Of a DNA stretch of 64,000 nt, positions 1 through 13,100 are shown one piece after another. A program made the position numbers and the translations under genes. The stretch is from Liolophura sinensis (taxonomy: Eukaryota; Mollusca; Polyplacophora; Chitonida; Chitonidae). The stretch's first letter is position 1. Each line of letters opens with the position of its first letter. The DNA is taken from assembly GCF_032854445.1 (NCBI RefSeq), contig NC_088304.1, positions 25,061,704 through 25,125,703 of the forward strand, written 5' to 3'. The notes below the pieces were generated by a model, which saw nothing but the letters and a program-made list of their open reading frames with translations, searched no databases and was not told where the DNA came from.

Positions 1-408
1 CCCTTAATATGCCCTGGCAGAACTGCCCCCTAATATGCTGTGGCAGAACTGACCCTAATATGCTGTGGCAGAACTGCCCCTAATATGCTGTGGTAGAACG
101 GCTCCCTAATTTGCTGTGGCAGAACTGCCCCCTAATATGCTGTGGCAGAACTGCCGCCTAATATGCTGTGGCAGAACTGCCCCTAATATGCTGTGGCAGA
201 ACTGCCCCCTAATTTGCTGTCGCAAAATTGATCCCTAATTTGCTGTGGCAGAACTGCCCCCTAATATGCCCTGGCAGAAATGCCCCCTAATTTGCCCTGG
301 CAGAAATGCCCCCTAATTTGCTGTCACAAAATTAATCCCTAATTTGCCCAGGCAGAACTGACCCCTAATATGCTATGGCAGAACTGCCGCCTAGTTTGCT
401 GTGACAGA
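1..408. repeat. 27-bp minisatellite, about 15 units
   Basis: Tandem copies of a unit close to ccctaatatgctgtggcaga followed by actgcc. Units vary at a few positions (aatatg/aatttg, gctgtgg/gccctgg) and the array is cut by the left window edge. It ends near a degenerate gctgtgacag copy at about 400. No coding potential is seen. It probably lies inside the long first intron of the minus-strand C2-domain gene that starts at 29,105. Confidence 0.9.
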
Positions 409-1108
409 TCATTGCTCAAAATTTCAAACACACATGTGCTGCGATAACCTTCTTTTCTTCTTGCATGAAAAACAAAAAAATTTCCCAGAGGCAAAAATAA
501 CCTTAAAACAAGCAAACTGATGAGTACATTTTAACAGGATAACATAAAATAAAAGCCAGCAATATCGTTCTATTCCCAGCTCACATATTCTTCATTAAAT
601 TAAGCCAGAAGCCAGACGCTATATGTATTCATATTACACTGTTTGCATAAGCGTATTGATATATGTGCAAAGTGTCGGACTTGATAAAATAAAGATGAGC
701 TCAGAGAGTATTAAGGTGGCACTGTAATGGCTGATGGAGGGAGAGTACCCTGTACTTAATGCCTCCCCATGCTAGTGGCAATGTGGAAGAGTGTATGATT
801 CTACCTAACATACGCCTAGTTAGTCTTTGATGGCCCATTTCCATGTCCTGTTGTGTTATGCATATAACGCTCAACAACAACAACAACACAACAAAAATAT
901 GTTATGGTAAATGACCTAAAATGAAACCCAAACATTAGAGGTAAACACATGTTATAAAATATGTCTTTTGGTGCTGAAACTTCTAAGCAACCTTTATACC
1001 GTTAAACTACTAACAGAACTATCAAAACTGTCCAAAATAAATTCACATGACATGTTAGGTTGTTTATTGTACACTGTTGACACATACACAATGATAATGT
1101 TATAGTAT
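409..1108. other. AT-rich stretch without a recognised gene
   Basis: Short open frames only. About 905-1000 is one copy of a dispersed repeat that recurs at 5,017, 22,985 and 58,995 (motifs 'gacctaaaat', 'tttggtgctgaaact'). Confidence 0.5.
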
Positions 1109-1222
1109 GCAGCCAATGGTTTCCATGGAGACAAAGGCAGCCAATGGTTTCTGTGGAGACAAAGGCAGCCAATGGTTTCTGTGGAGACAAAGGCAGCCAA
1201 TGGTTTCCATGGAGACAAAACA
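1109..1222. repeat. 28-bp minisatellite, four units
   Basis: Four near-identical copies of gcagccaatggtttctgtgg + agacaaag. The first and last carry ttccatgg where the middle two have ttctgtgg. The units are open in several frames, which produces short spurious reading frames on both strands. Confidence 0.9.
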
Positions 1223-2890
1223 AAAGCTTGCTGATGTCTTCATATGATTCCCTAATAATGCCAAAAACACTTGAGAATAACCAAATACATCTAGCAATGA
1301 CAGTTATCTGTTTACTGTCGCCCTCTACAATAATCATGTCTGTGGGATTTCCCTTTTTCCCCGGGTTGTCGCCATAAATATTCTAACACGACAGATAAAC
1401 ACATGTCACAATCCTGGCGCAAAGATAAATGCCAGCGAGATAATGAGACAGCGCTTCCTTGTTCAGGCATCCTTCCCGTATCGTGAATATTTCAGTGCTC
1501 AAAAAGACGGATGCCATATCCATCCAATCTGCAAAGGTGCAATGGCTGACGGCCTTGATTGCTATTAAATTAATAATTAACTATAGGCATAGGGAGCAAA
1601 ATAAAGCAAAGGGCAAGGGAAGCATGGGGTTTGAGGGGGGGGGGGGAGGGGGGCGGTCCTATAGCTCTTATTTCAGCTCACACCAAAGGTGTGTAAAACT
1701 GATGCCATATTAGCTATTAATTGCAGTGCTTTCTTGTTCCTTAGGGTTGGAAATGTTTTTATTTTTGAGGGGAGGGGAAGTGGGGTTGATAAGACGCTCT
1801 TTAAGGGTTACATTCTGTAAAACCTGTTAAAATTAAAACCAACTAGCCACAAGGTAGTGGGCTACATCAGCCAGTTATTTTCAACGGCTGCAATTTTACT
1901 CCAAACTGCTTACAACTGTTGATGTTAGCTACAAGGGTGCTAAATCAAAATCTGAGAATGTGTCCATTTTAATGACATCTCTCTCTTTGAAAACCAAGAC
2001 AAATTAGTAGCTATAGGTCGCACATGTCTAGTGACTGAAAGGCAAGCCAGAACATAAGTATTTCATTGCCAAAATTTCTTTTACAAGCAACTGCCTTTTT
2101 TTTTGTAGTTCGCTCCAAAATAGATCAGAGTAGATATCAGTTTACCAAATCCTTGTCATATTTCAGCCAAAAAAAACTTGATTTAGCCTATTACAGTTTC
2201 CCATCCCAGTCCAAATGCGTCAGAAGGCAACCAGACAAAAAGTGGAATTAATTAACTCTCTTAGCGGAATGGCCTTGGTGTATTCTATATCATTGATCAT
2301 TTCATATCATGCAGTATAACTTGATCATTTATCACTTCAAGCCATGCATTAAACAATGTACAACATCTGGTTCAAAGCTACCACAAAATGATACGTCTCA
2401 AAGATGTTGATCATCTGCTCCACTTCTGATGAACACTGTACAGCCTTGACCAATCAGTACTACCAATTGACACTCCAGAAAGAGCCTGCAAATTGAGCCA
2501 ATGATAAACTGCACTACTTGGCTTCAGCCAATTGACGTTAACTTCTCTTACTTCCTCAGGCTTAAAGTCATCAGACATCAGTGAAATTCATTTTGGGAGC
2601 AGGTGGAATTCTTAATATACAGTTCAGGATGGAATACACAACTGCCTCAAGCCAGCAATGACAAGTTCAATAGATCATTATTTCTCATGACTGGGAGTAG
2701 CAAGCTGTGGTGGCAATGATGGCTGGAAAAGTTTATCCATTGCTCAAACTATCAAACGTGCATGGTGTATAAATCTTGACACATTGAAGATGAAATTAAC
2801 ATTGCTCATAAAGGTAATTCCCTATTAACTGACTTTGCATTTTATTACCTGAATCTAGTCAATCATAGACCTGGAGACCAAGGCTGTAAT
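1223..2890. other. No recognised gene; G-run at 1,635-1,652
   Basis: Unique-looking AT-rich sequence with no plausible exon. A run of G with a single A interruption at about 1,635-1,652 could form a G-quadruplex. The rest shows no array or element that I recognise. Confidence 0.4.
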
Positions 2891-2904
2891 GGCTGCAGTG
2901 AAAA

Positions 2905-3340
2905 TCGTTTTGGCTCAGTTGAAGTCACATTAGCTGAGTTGCAAGTCCCACTGGCTGAGTGGAAAATCTATCCGGCAGAGTTAAAAGTCATATTGGCCAA
3001 GATGAAAGTCATACGGGCCAAGCTGAAAGTAACACTGGCTAAGTTGAAAGTCACATTGTCTGAGTTGAAAGTCACTTTGGCTGAGTGGAAAGTCACATTA
3101 GCTGAGTTGAAAGTCACTTTGAGTGAGTTGAAAGTCACCTTGACTGAGTTGAAAGTCACCTTGACTAAGTTAAAATCCATATCAGCTAATCTGAAGGAGG
3201 TATTAGCCAATTTGTAAGTTACTTTGACTGAGTTAAAAGTCTTATTGGACAAGTTGAAAGTTGTAATGGTTGAGTTGAAAGTTGTATTGGCTGAGATGAA
3301 AGTTGTATTGGCCGAGTTTAAAGTTGTATTGGTTATGATA
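2905..3340. repeat. 21-bp minisatellite with heptad-like translation
   Basis: About twenty degenerate copies of a 21-bp unit (gttgaaagtcacattggctga). Because the unit is 21 bp, one plus frame stays open and reads LAELKVT-like heptads that resemble a coiled coil. On the other strand it reads NTTFNSA-like repeats. Divergence between units is spread over all codon positions and there is no start or splice context, so this is read as a satellite and not a protein. Confidence 0.8.
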
Positions 3341-4505
3341 ATGGCACCCATTTAGCCAATCAGCTAGCCAGCTTGCTTTAGATGCTAACCAGATATTTTT
3401 CGCCAAAAATCCATATTGGCCCTAATCAATCAAACTGTCTGTGTTTTACTAATAATAGCTGAAATTACTGTCTTCCAGTAAATATCAGACTTGCACCTGT
3501 AGGCCGTCTTAATATTTATAATGTTTAAATAATTCCAAAGTTAACTGAAAAGGTTAGTCTGTGACCTGCCTAATACCTTTCAGGAAGTTACATGTAAGTA
3601 CCCATTTTGAATGGTAAGACATGCACGCTAGATGGACCCAATATTATGCGAAATGTAATTATCTGGTCTATTCTACAAAAAAAGCAAAAAAAGTTGCTTG
3701 GATTTGCATTATTGGCCTAAAATCTCCGGTATAACAGCTTTGGCCATCTGAGCCACTGAGGCTCGCTAGCTGCATGACAAGAAGAAGGGGCCAGTATGTA
3801 CATGAACAATATGTCAAACGTGCTGTGTGACGCCATCACGGCACGAACACCAGGTGTGGCGTCTTGCCGGAATTGCCTGTTCATTTCCCGTTAACTATGA
3901 CAAGCTGGACTACATTAGTTTCTGTGACAGATGGGAGTGGTAGTGGAACTCCCTGAATATGCCTCTGCTTACTATATATGGCAATTTTTTTGTCATCTTC
4001 CACAATTTAAAGTCTGAAGGATGTATTCGTTTGTTCTATTTTTTTGCTGGATTAGGCGAGTGGTTAACACGTCAAAACCGCTAAGATGACTGATCAATAA
4101 CTAAACACATTCATATCCACGACCAACTGACCTTTATGTCAAGATATGTCTGTCGTAAAAGCATTAACAATGGTAGAACATAAAATCAACTGAATAAGCA
4201 TAAATCAGAAAAGCTTTTTAACAATCTGTTCAAACCATAATAATTCATGATTGAGCGCTTCAATATTTTTAAATGTTTATTTTCGAATAAGTTTAACAGC
4301 TAATTTTTGGCAGCAAATCTCTGCACACCGCAAACCTTTAAACATTGTCTTTCTTGTGACATCCTACGGGTAGTCTTTAAGGAGGCAGCAGTTTACTCTG
4401 TTGCCATGGTTACATTCACACCTGATTACTTAGTCACGTTAGTCGCTTTGTGGCAAAAGATATGATTTACAATTATGACACAATGTGCCTTTGATCCATG
4501 AGTTT
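3341..4505. other. No recognised gene
   Basis: AT-rich, single-copy-looking sequence. The stretch 3,740-3,960 is slightly GC-richer, with several CpG, but neither strand gives a convincing exon. Confidence 0.35.
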
Positions 4506-4506
4506 G

Positions 4507-4755
4507 GTGGCTCAGTAGTTAAAGCATCTGGCTCAAAGCCGAGAATTCGGTCGCTGTAAGTTCAAGTCCAGCTGATGCTGGCTTTCTCTCCTGTTGTACT
4601 GGCATGGGTAAGTCTTGCAGCAACCTGCGGATGGTTGTGGGTTTCCTCCGGGCTCTGCCTGGTTTTCTCCCACAATAATGCTGACCGCCGTTGTATAGGT
4701 AAAATATTCTTGAGTATGGCATTCAATCAAATAAAATAAATAAATAAAATCAAAG
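4507..4755 (+). mobile_element. SINE family A copy (tRNA-like head, AAATAAATAAAT tail)
   Basis: The head resembles a pol III promoter: an A-box-like ggtggctcagtagttaaagc and a B-box-like gtaagttcaagtccagctg. It is followed by the family's conserved middle (aacctgcggatggttgtggg, ggtttcctccggg), the block aatattcttgagtatggc, and an AAATAAATA tail. The same modules recur at least ten more times in the window. Confidence 0.8.
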
Positions 4756-4774
4756 CCGAGAGATCCAAAGACTA

Positions 4775-4960
4775 TAAACTGGTACTTGTGGCTGGTTGGC
4801 TATAATGTGACTGAGTTGTGGTGTCATGTCTGGTGCCTTTGGCGGCACTGCCACAAGAAGACACAATGTATGTATATGTACATGCACCTAATGACTCCTT
4901 GTCATGTGACTGAGAAATTGCTAAGTAGGACATTAAACCCCATGCATACATACATATACA
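4775..4960 (+). mobile_element. SINE-like family C copy
   Basis: Contains ggtgtcatgtctggtgcctt, gcactgccacaagaagacac and a 3' end reading gaaattgctaagtaggacat then taaacccc. A minus-strand relative lies at about 22,590-22,815. The tail resembles that of family B, so the two may share a partner LINE tail (inference). Confidence 0.55.
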
Positions 4961-5016
4961 TTGATTCATGGGCCTTCAGAAATATGACAAGTAAAATGTC
5001 TTCAATAAGAAAAGCA

Positions 5017-5160
5017 AATGACCTAAAATTTTGCCCAAACATTTAGTGCATTTTTGAAGGCAAATAACAGTCTTAAAATATTAGTTTTGGTGCTAAAACT
5101 TACATTTGTCCATTAGAAAATTATCATCCTACATTCAAAACAAACCTCAAAATACTTTTC
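5017..5160. repeat. Dispersed repeat family D
   Basis: Shares the order 'gacctaaaatttt', 'gtgcatttttgaaggcaaa', 'aatattagttttggtgctaa', 'aaacttacatttgtcc', 'aaacaaacctcaaaa' with copies at about 22,985-23,120 and 58,995-59,160. Function and class are unknown. No terminal repeats are evident. Confidence 0.6.
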
Positions 5161-6514
5161 AAAGATCAATGAAGCTGTCAGAACCAGGCAAAATGTGTAA
5201 CTTCATCATCGTCAAAAAATGTCATGATCCAGTTTTCAGTAAAACTCAATCTTTCTGCATGTTTGCATAAGAGGCAAAATAAAGTGATGTCTCTAATCTT
5301 TATGTCATCTAGCTCACAGCAGGTGAAAGTACCTGCAATAAATAATGCACACGTCTTCTATCGCTGGGAGACAAAACCTTCAATTAGGGATTAGCCACTG
5401 GTCGATCAGCATTTTAAGCCAGGGGATAAATCTTCTATTCCGGTGAGTCCAGCAGCCTTAAGCCAAGATTACAGCTGGACAGGTGTGACGTTAGCAGACC
5501 TTATGGAGAGGCGATTGATCTAACAGGTCACCTGCCTGTTAATAAAGTCATTCATTCAAATAATTCACTGGTATTTACAGCCACATTCAAAAATTTTCCA
5601 CTTATATCAGGAATTCATGCACGTCATACATGTCCGATTAAGTTAAAAACTCAATTTTGTGGATGGAAACTGGATATTTTCAGTAAAAAAAAACTCAATT
5701 TCCACAACAGAAATATAACTTTAACCAATTTGGGAGACAAAAACGGAATCTTCAAAGAGCGTGGCACATAACTTCCTCTTTGCTCCCTTTGACACAGTCC
5801 ATTAATTTCAAAAGGCAGCCCGTTAACTCTTACTGTCACTCTACATGAGTTGAAGGCACTAACAGCAAAAAAAACTAGGGTGAAGGAGGCACAGAGGCAA
5901 ACTAAGTATTCGCTAAGGCATCTTACCAACTCTGTAAGATTTCGGGATAAAAGAAAGTCAAAGGTTGAACAAGTGGGTGGTTCAACAACGGATGCAACTC
6001 AATTTCAATTTTACTCAAAGTTAAAGTAGGGCATGTTTTAATAAATAGATAAGTAGCTGCAGACAAGTTTTCCAATAATTTTTTCATTGAAAACCACTTG
6101 TAAATGTAATGTACATTGTATGTTGGACATTGTTAGTATTTTTGGAATTCAAGGCCTACTTTTAAGTTCTTTTTCATTCTTGTCCAACATTTAAATGTAA
6201 TTTGAATGCTTTCATTTTTTGCCAAAAAAGTCATATTTCTGTTCTTCTCAGAATCATTTAATAACAAGTGAAACTGTAAAGTGAGTATTGATTGATATCT
6301 ATTTATTGATAATTACATAATACAACATAAAATTTGGGTTGGTTTGTAAACAAATTTTTACTTAATTCAGATTCAGGTTGGTAAAAAATGTTTAAACTAT
6401 GAATCTCTGTTTATAATGCTGGTCACTTCTATGGGTCAAAGAAAATGGAGCGTAAATTTGGCTAAACCTCTCAGCTTAGCAATGTTATTGAAGAACCTTC
6501 TCAAGTGTAATGTA
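5161..6514. other. No recognised gene
   Basis: AT-rich sequence. A 92-codon minus-strand frame at 5,651-5,929 lacks splice context and any recognisable motif. Nothing else is supported. Confidence 0.35.
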
Positions 6515-6517
6515 CAG

Positions 6518-7037
6518 ACTTGCACATGCCACAGTTCGTACAGACATACATGCCACAGTTTGTACAGACATGTATGCCACAGTTCGTACACACATGTATG
6601 CCACAGATCGTACAGATGTGTGTATGCCACAGTTCCTACACCTGTATGAAGCAGTTCGTACACACGTCTGCCACAGTTCGTACAGATGTGTATGCCACTG
6701 TTTATACGTATATCTATGCCACAGTTTGTACACACATGTATGCCACAGTTCATACAGACATGTATGCCACAGTTTGTACAGACATGTATGCCACAGTTCG
6801 TACACACATGTATGCCACAGTTCATACACACATGTATGCCACAGTTCATACACACATGTATGCCACAGTTTGTACAGACATGTATGCCACAGTTCATACA
6901 CAAATGTATGCCACAGTTCGTACAGACATACATGCCACAGTTTGTACAGACGTGTATGCCTCAGTTCGTACACACATGTATGCCACAGTTCGTACACAAC
7001 ATATATGCCACAGTTTGTGCACACATATATGCCACAC
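6518..7037. repeat. 24-bp minisatellite, about 21 units
   Basis: Units follow gccacagttcgtacacacat + gtat. The 24-bp period keeps several frames open on both strands, giving repetitive MPQFVHTC- and CGIHVCTN-like frames of up to 214 codons. The units differ by transitions (ttcgta/tttgta/ttcata, acacac/acagac) that do not respect codons, so the frames are treated as artefacts. Confidence 0.9.
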
Positions 7038-7244
7038 CTCTTTATTTATTTGCTTGAATGTTGTTTAACATCATACATCATGATTTCTTCACCAATAAAC
7101 GCTATCTTAGGCTATCTGTTTTATGGGTGGTGGAAATCTAAGTGCCCAGTGTAAACCACTGACATTTGGTAAAATCACAGAAGAGCTTTCAAGAGTGAAC
7201 AATGCTGAATGAAAAGCGATCTTTGCTGAACGCGAGACATACTG

Positions 7245-7920
7245 CACAAAAGGCCCTAACAGTGCTGACAACCACATGTTCCCACCAAGGTCCAATCAGT
7301 TCTGATAACCGCATGTTACCTCCAAGGCCCCAAAAGTGCTGATAACCACATGTTGCCACCAAGGCCCCAAAGAGTGCTGATAACCACATGTTGCCACCAA
7401 GGCCCCATTAGTGCTGATAACCACATGTTGCCACCAAGGCCCCATGAGTCCTGATCACAAGATGTTGCCACCAAGGCCCCATGAGTGCTGATAACCACTT
7501 GCTGCCACCAAGGCCTAATCAGTTCTGATAAGCACGCTGCCACCAAGGCCACATGAGTGCTGATAACCATATGTTGCCACCAAGGCCCCATGAGTGCTGA
7601 TTACCACTTGTTGCCACCAAGGCCTAATCAGTTCTGATAACCACTTGTTGCCACCAAGGCCTAATCAGTTCTGATAAGCACGTTCCCACCAAGGCCCCAT
7701 AAGTGCACATAACCACCTGTTGCCACCAAGGCTCCAAGAGTGCTGATAACCACTTGCTGCCACCAAGGCCTAATCAGTTCTGATAAGCACGTTCCCACCA
7801 AGGCCCCATAAGTGCACATAGCCACCTGTTGCCACCAAGGCTCCAAGAGTGCTGATCACTGCATGTTGCCACCAAGGCCACATGAGTGCTGATAACCATA
7901 TGTTGCCACCAAGGCCCAAG
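7245..7920. repeat. ~37-bp minisatellite, about 18 units
   Basis: Units resemble gtgctgataaccacatgttg + ccaccaaggccccatga. A second unit type reads gcctaatcagttctgataag, and the two types alternate irregularly, suggesting a higher-order structure. The array ends in cccaaggaacatatgtg at about 7,930. Confidence 0.9.
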
Positions 7921-9940
7921 GAACATATGTGTACCTTATCCAAGCTCCAGGCCCACCTGTATAGCCTGGGTAACAGTGTGTTGTTGCAGTCTGTTGCATC
8001 AACATTTTATGTCACATATTTACCTGCAGCAGTAGCCTGATTCTCAGGTTATACCCATGGTTATATCCAAGGTTATATCCAAGGTCAGACAGAAGGTTTT
8101 ACCCAAGGTCATTCCCTGCCCCTTGTGGATTAATCACACACACAGGCATCCACCAGACAGCTGTATTTGAGGCTCCAGCATGAAGCACTAGAAATGCTCA
8201 ATGTGTAGTAAACGTGCATATATCACTGGCAACTTATGATGTTTCTGCTAGCTTCCATGAGGTGCTCCAAGCCATTTTGGCATGGACCTGCTATTAGTGT
8301 GACATAAATTTGAATATATACATTGGCTAAACTAAGATACTATTGGGTTTTGCACCAACCATCTTTTGGGATCAAAGCCAGCCACCATGACAATACCTTT
8401 CTTGCAAATTATCATGTTTTGGCTTCTATCATGTTTTTGCTTTTATGACATTCTAAGCAACTCAACCATGGTTGCGCTCTGCATGTGCAATTCCACATCA
8501 ACTGATGTTGTAATGATATAATATCCCACTAGGTCTTAAACCAACAAAATTTAGGCACCAAAGTTTGTTCTTAAGATATACATCACCGTGACTACAGAGA
8601 AATTCATTACACCTTTGCATAGAACTTAGCTGGATAACTCTTGAAGCAAATTATATTCAGTGAGGTTACCACCATATTTAATATACATCTAAAAATTCAT
8701 TTATTAGTTCATTCAAGAAGGAAAATTGCATCTAGTATTAAAAGTTAACAGCATATTAAGCACACATCTAAAACTTAATTCAGTAATTCATTCAAGGAGA
8801 AAAATGATATCTACATATAGCAGAGTTAATAGCAGACTTACTATACATCTGAAACATTAATTCAGTAATTCATTCAAGTAATTAAACCACCACACCTGAT
8901 CGAGCTGCCTTTAAACCCCCATCAGTCTCATGACAAAATTACTGTATTTCACCTCCAGGATGACGCGTAAAAATTCACTTTCAGATACACAGAGGACTAG
9001 ACAGGATACTTCTAATGTTAGCACTTAAGTTTTTGTGATAAAAAATTAATTAAACTTCCCTCTTATTTAACTGGCTCCATAATATGGATGAATCAATCAG
9101 GATAAGGCAAAATGTGTCACTTGAACAGTTAAGGTGAAATACAGTATGCATTCAATTAAAGGTTACATGGAAATGTTACTTAGTATATAAGTACTGTGAA
9201 CCAGATGACTTCTTATTGACCATGATAGAATTTGCAGCAAGTCCAAGTGAAGAGAACCAGGTTGTGAAACTCATTCAGCTAACACAGACTGCACATCCAT
9301 GTAAAAGCTAGTCTTATGAACCCTGAGGGGAGTGGTACTGCACTGTCTGGAAGATGGTTAGGAAGTGTGTGTGTGTGGGTGGGGGGTGGGGGGAGGGGCA
9401 TGAAGCTGAAGGGGGTCATGATTTGTAGGCTATCACCACAGCACCTTCCGTGCCAATTCCAATCAATCTCTATTCCAGCGTGTTACAATTGCAATCTATC
9501 GGGTCATCAGAGAAGAAGCTGCAACACAAATACCATGCAACGAAGTAGCACTGTAATCGGTTCTCTGTACATCGCACTGCTGCTAATTAATTCTGACACC
9601 GGCAACTCAGTTAACCTGACACGCAGCTATAGGATCGTAATTTCAGTGACAAGCTTTCTTCAATCCTCCCGAACCAATCGCAGCCGAGAAAATCTGCACA
9701 GTTCTCCTCAACAGCGAGGACATCGGTAATTAACCCAGATGTAGACACGATGGTTATAAAGCACTGGCTTGCTGTGACCAATAAGAGCAATCTAAATCCA
9801 GCTCTTCCTAATTTGACTGTACTTTTAAGTCAGGAGATTTACTGGGCACATGTAAGTGTACCTGGCACCGGTATATTTAAATGTCGGTGCAGGAGTACTC
9901 CAAGCACTCTGCTTTCCTTCCCCCTCCCCAATAAATCTTA
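7921..9940. other. No recognised gene; short GGTTATAT-type repeat
   Basis: A short degenerate repeat of ccaaggttatatccaaggt lies at 8,045-8,115. At 8,680-8,880 the phrase 'aattcagtaattcattcaag' recurs three times with spacing of roughly 90 bp. A G-rich tract lies at 9,377-9,400. The segment 9,430-9,735 is more GC-rich and could be a conserved non-coding element or part of an undetected transcript, but no exon could be defended. Confidence 0.35.
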
Positions 9941-10174
9941 CTGTTTTACACTATACTCAAAAATATTTCACTTATGCAACAGCAGACAGCATTATGGCGG
10001 GAGGAAACCAGGCAGAACCTGGGGGAAACCCACGACCATCTGCACGTTGTCGGCAGACCTTCCCAGGTATGGCCGGAGAGGAAGCCAGCATGAGATGGAC
10101 TTTAAACTCACAGCGACCGCTTTGGTGAGAGGCTCCTGGGTCATTACGCCAGCGCGCTAATCAACTGAGCCAGT
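9941..10174 (-). mobile_element. SINE family A copy, reverse orientation
   Basis: Reads on the minus strand. The plus strand shows tatactcaaaaatatttcac, then gcattatggcgggaggaaac, gggggaaacccacgaccatc, and at the far end gcgcgctaatcaactgagcc, the complement of the tRNA-like A box. The poly-AAATA tail is largely lost. Confidence 0.8.
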
Positions 10175-13100
10175 GTTATAAAAACCAATCAAATAAACAT
10201 AAGTATAGACACAGACGTAAAATTCACATGTCACCATAAAAAAGGGAAGACATCGTTACCCGTGGCTATTGAGATATATTTTAAACTTTATATTTTACAT
10301 CAAGATTACAGTACTTAATTCTAAAAATAGCATTCACAGAGGAGGACTGCTAGACACTGACCGCCATGGGGCCTTCATTAATTCCTTAGTTAACATAACA
10401 TGTGGTAACCAGGTGGGAGGAGAATAACCTGTACGGTGTGAGAGGCAGATCTGCATTGTGTGGCACTTGTGCCCCCGGTCAGAAGTGAAGGGTGGGGGAA
10501 TCCGCTCCGATATCTGACCTTGGGGATTTCACACCTTGATGAAATTAGTGACACTGTTTAATCTTTTATCTATCCTTCTTTTAAAATGTATGACGAACTA
10601 CATGTAGTTGTACAACACCTTTTCTGTACAACTCCTTTTTCCTATTATAAATTCAACAATGTTTTGTGATAATCTCACCTTTCAGGACAATTTATGGCAA
10701 AAAACAAAACAAAAAATGAAATGATAAGTTCCGATACAGAGAGTAAACTGACAAGAGAACAGGAACTCGTGAAGAGATTAATAAAGCGTAATTTGATTAA
10801 ATTTACCTGGACTTGGACACAAAATGCATTTCAAAATTTTAAAGAATGTTGCCATACATAGAATGATTCCACTCATTTGACCTTGAAAGTAAACACAAGG
10901 TCATATTTTTAATCATCCTAACCTGGCTATCATGATGGTGACAGCTACAGAGCCAAGCCCTTTAAAATGGCAACCTACTTTGGTGTAATGGTAACGAGGC
11001 ATAATGTCTTGATTTCTTAGCACCTGGATTCTCTGAACGAAGCAATGGAATTACACATACAGACGATGAATGAAATGGAACTCTGGAGGAGGATTGGCTG
11101 TGACATTAGTTTATAGAGCCTTAGAATGGCACAGATGAGGGATCGTTTTCAGCATTAATAGCTTTGGTGAGTTTCACAACCAGCTGCTCTCAAATTGTCA
11201 GATGTCTCACCGCTAAGGTTTACAGGGCTTGAACTGTGATTGATTAACACTTTGGATGACAAGTATGCCCTCTCATCGTCTAATTTACAATTTGCATAAC
11301 CTTACTGACACAATGAACTCTGGAATTGTATACAGACTATATACTCACGTTGACAGCATGATGACGTCTTAACATGACTGATGACGCTTGATTAAAAAGA
11401 TTTGGCAGAAAATAAACACACAAATACACCTTAAATGAAAAAAAAAAGAATGACCTTGGTCATAAATATAATCCGTAAAAGTTTACGGGAAATCACACAT
11501 GGCTCTTTTCCACTCCATCATTTATGTTAATGGTTGATGGATTTCTTCTTCTTTTTTTTTTTTACGCTATATTCATTTTGAATAAATCTTTCCTATTTCC
11601 ACAGATATTATAAAACAGCTGCTTTGATTATAGAGCTATAGTTTATCTGAAAAGCAAATTAGAAGTTTGCTGTGTCCAAAAAAAAAAAAAAAAATCACAC
11701 AAAATTGCCATTTCATCATGTAGTCACTTTATAAATAATAATACAGTCACTTTTCCAAGGCCATCTTAAAAATTAAATTTCCATGTAAAACACTGAGAAA
11801 AGCTAAAACCTGTAGGAAATATTTCTGTATGTGCATAATTTTCAAGTAATGGGAGAGAATTTTGACATTTAAAACGATTAAATCTAACTTGATACCTTGA
11901 ACTATTAATGCTATTCTAGTAGTTGAAAAAGTAAAATATGATTTAAGCGCTTCTCCATCATGGTAGTGCAAAACCCAATAAAATTTTGAACTGAAAACCA
12001 CGATTATAAAGTATAATTATGATAAAGTTTTCAATTTTGAAATCCAAAATCATTTAATTGTGAAATCAGTACTGAACTTATAATTAAAATCACATATATA
12101 CACAATATATACAACAGTATATATTAAAGGACAAACGTGTAAATTCCCTATATCTCTTAGGAATAAAGACCTTCCTTGGCAACTGATACATATGTTTGAC
12201 AAACAGCATACACCAATATACATAACTCCCACAGGAAATTCTTCCCAACTGCCAACAATTATGCACCTTGAACCTTTATTATAATCGTACAAGTGGCATA
12301 AAATATGACTACTACAATTTGATCTGCATAAATCATTCTGGCAAACAGGCTCATGGGACTGATTTCACCTTTGACATTCAGTTTCATGCAATCATTTTTG
12401 GCATTTTGACAGTGACATTGTGGAGAATGAAAACCATCGCTCTCACTACCAGGCTTGAGATGAACTGCTTGAGGTTATAAGGGTTAAAGGTCAGAGTAAG
12501 CGATGACTTTCTCATACATCTCTGATACATCTCATGCGTCACGTTGGTCACCAGGCTGTCATTTGCACTGAGAACAATGACTTTGCCAATTATTGAAGTC
12601 ATTCAACAACAACAACAAAGTAAAGGTGCCCTAACATAAACGATTCAGAATCATCGTGCTGATTGGCACGAGTCAAAAATTGGCAATCCAGGCTTCGAAA
12701 CAGACATCAATCAAAATGGTTGGTCCGTGCCAATAATCTCAATGACCAATTCCCAAAACAATGATCGACACAATTAAACCATCGAAGAGCAAAGAAAGTA
12801 CACAAAGCACACCATGAAGATATGGAAATATGAAAGAAGGTTCTAGGTAAATGAATGAAAGCAATATCCAAATCAAATACCATGAGGGTTTACAGGTTTC
12901 AATAATCAAAATGTGTATCGCAGTTGCGCTTTGATGGCAAATGTTCACAGATATCCAATGTGGACTATACAACTCAACATAACAAATGTAAAGCCCCAGG
13001 CCCCGGATTAAGTGGGGTTACACGGAATTAGACGCAGTTATGGGTGCTGGACACTGTGAACCCTCTTTTAAAGCAAGTCACAGCCAGGCTATGCATTAGA

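Noticed and set aside
2939-3351. Heptad-like LAELKVT repeat protein (plus) and NTTFNSA repeat protein (minus)
   Set aside because: Both come from the same 21-bp satellite. No start or splice context, and no flanking unique coding sequence.
6436-7154. Open frames of 123-214 codons on both strands
   Set aside because: They lie wholly in a 24-bp minisatellite. Several frames on both strands are open at once, as the period is a multiple of three; changes ignore codons.
9316-9729. 137-codon plus frame
   Set aside because: Runs through a G-rich tract and has no family likeness or splice sites. Noted only as a GC-richer block that might be conserved non-coding DNA.
12384-12602. Minus frame with TSIIGKVIVL, resembling a C2-domain motif expected for the RASAL-like gene
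   Set aside because: Preceded by an in-frame stop with no AG acceptor nearby, and no donor; surrounding residues do not fit the family.
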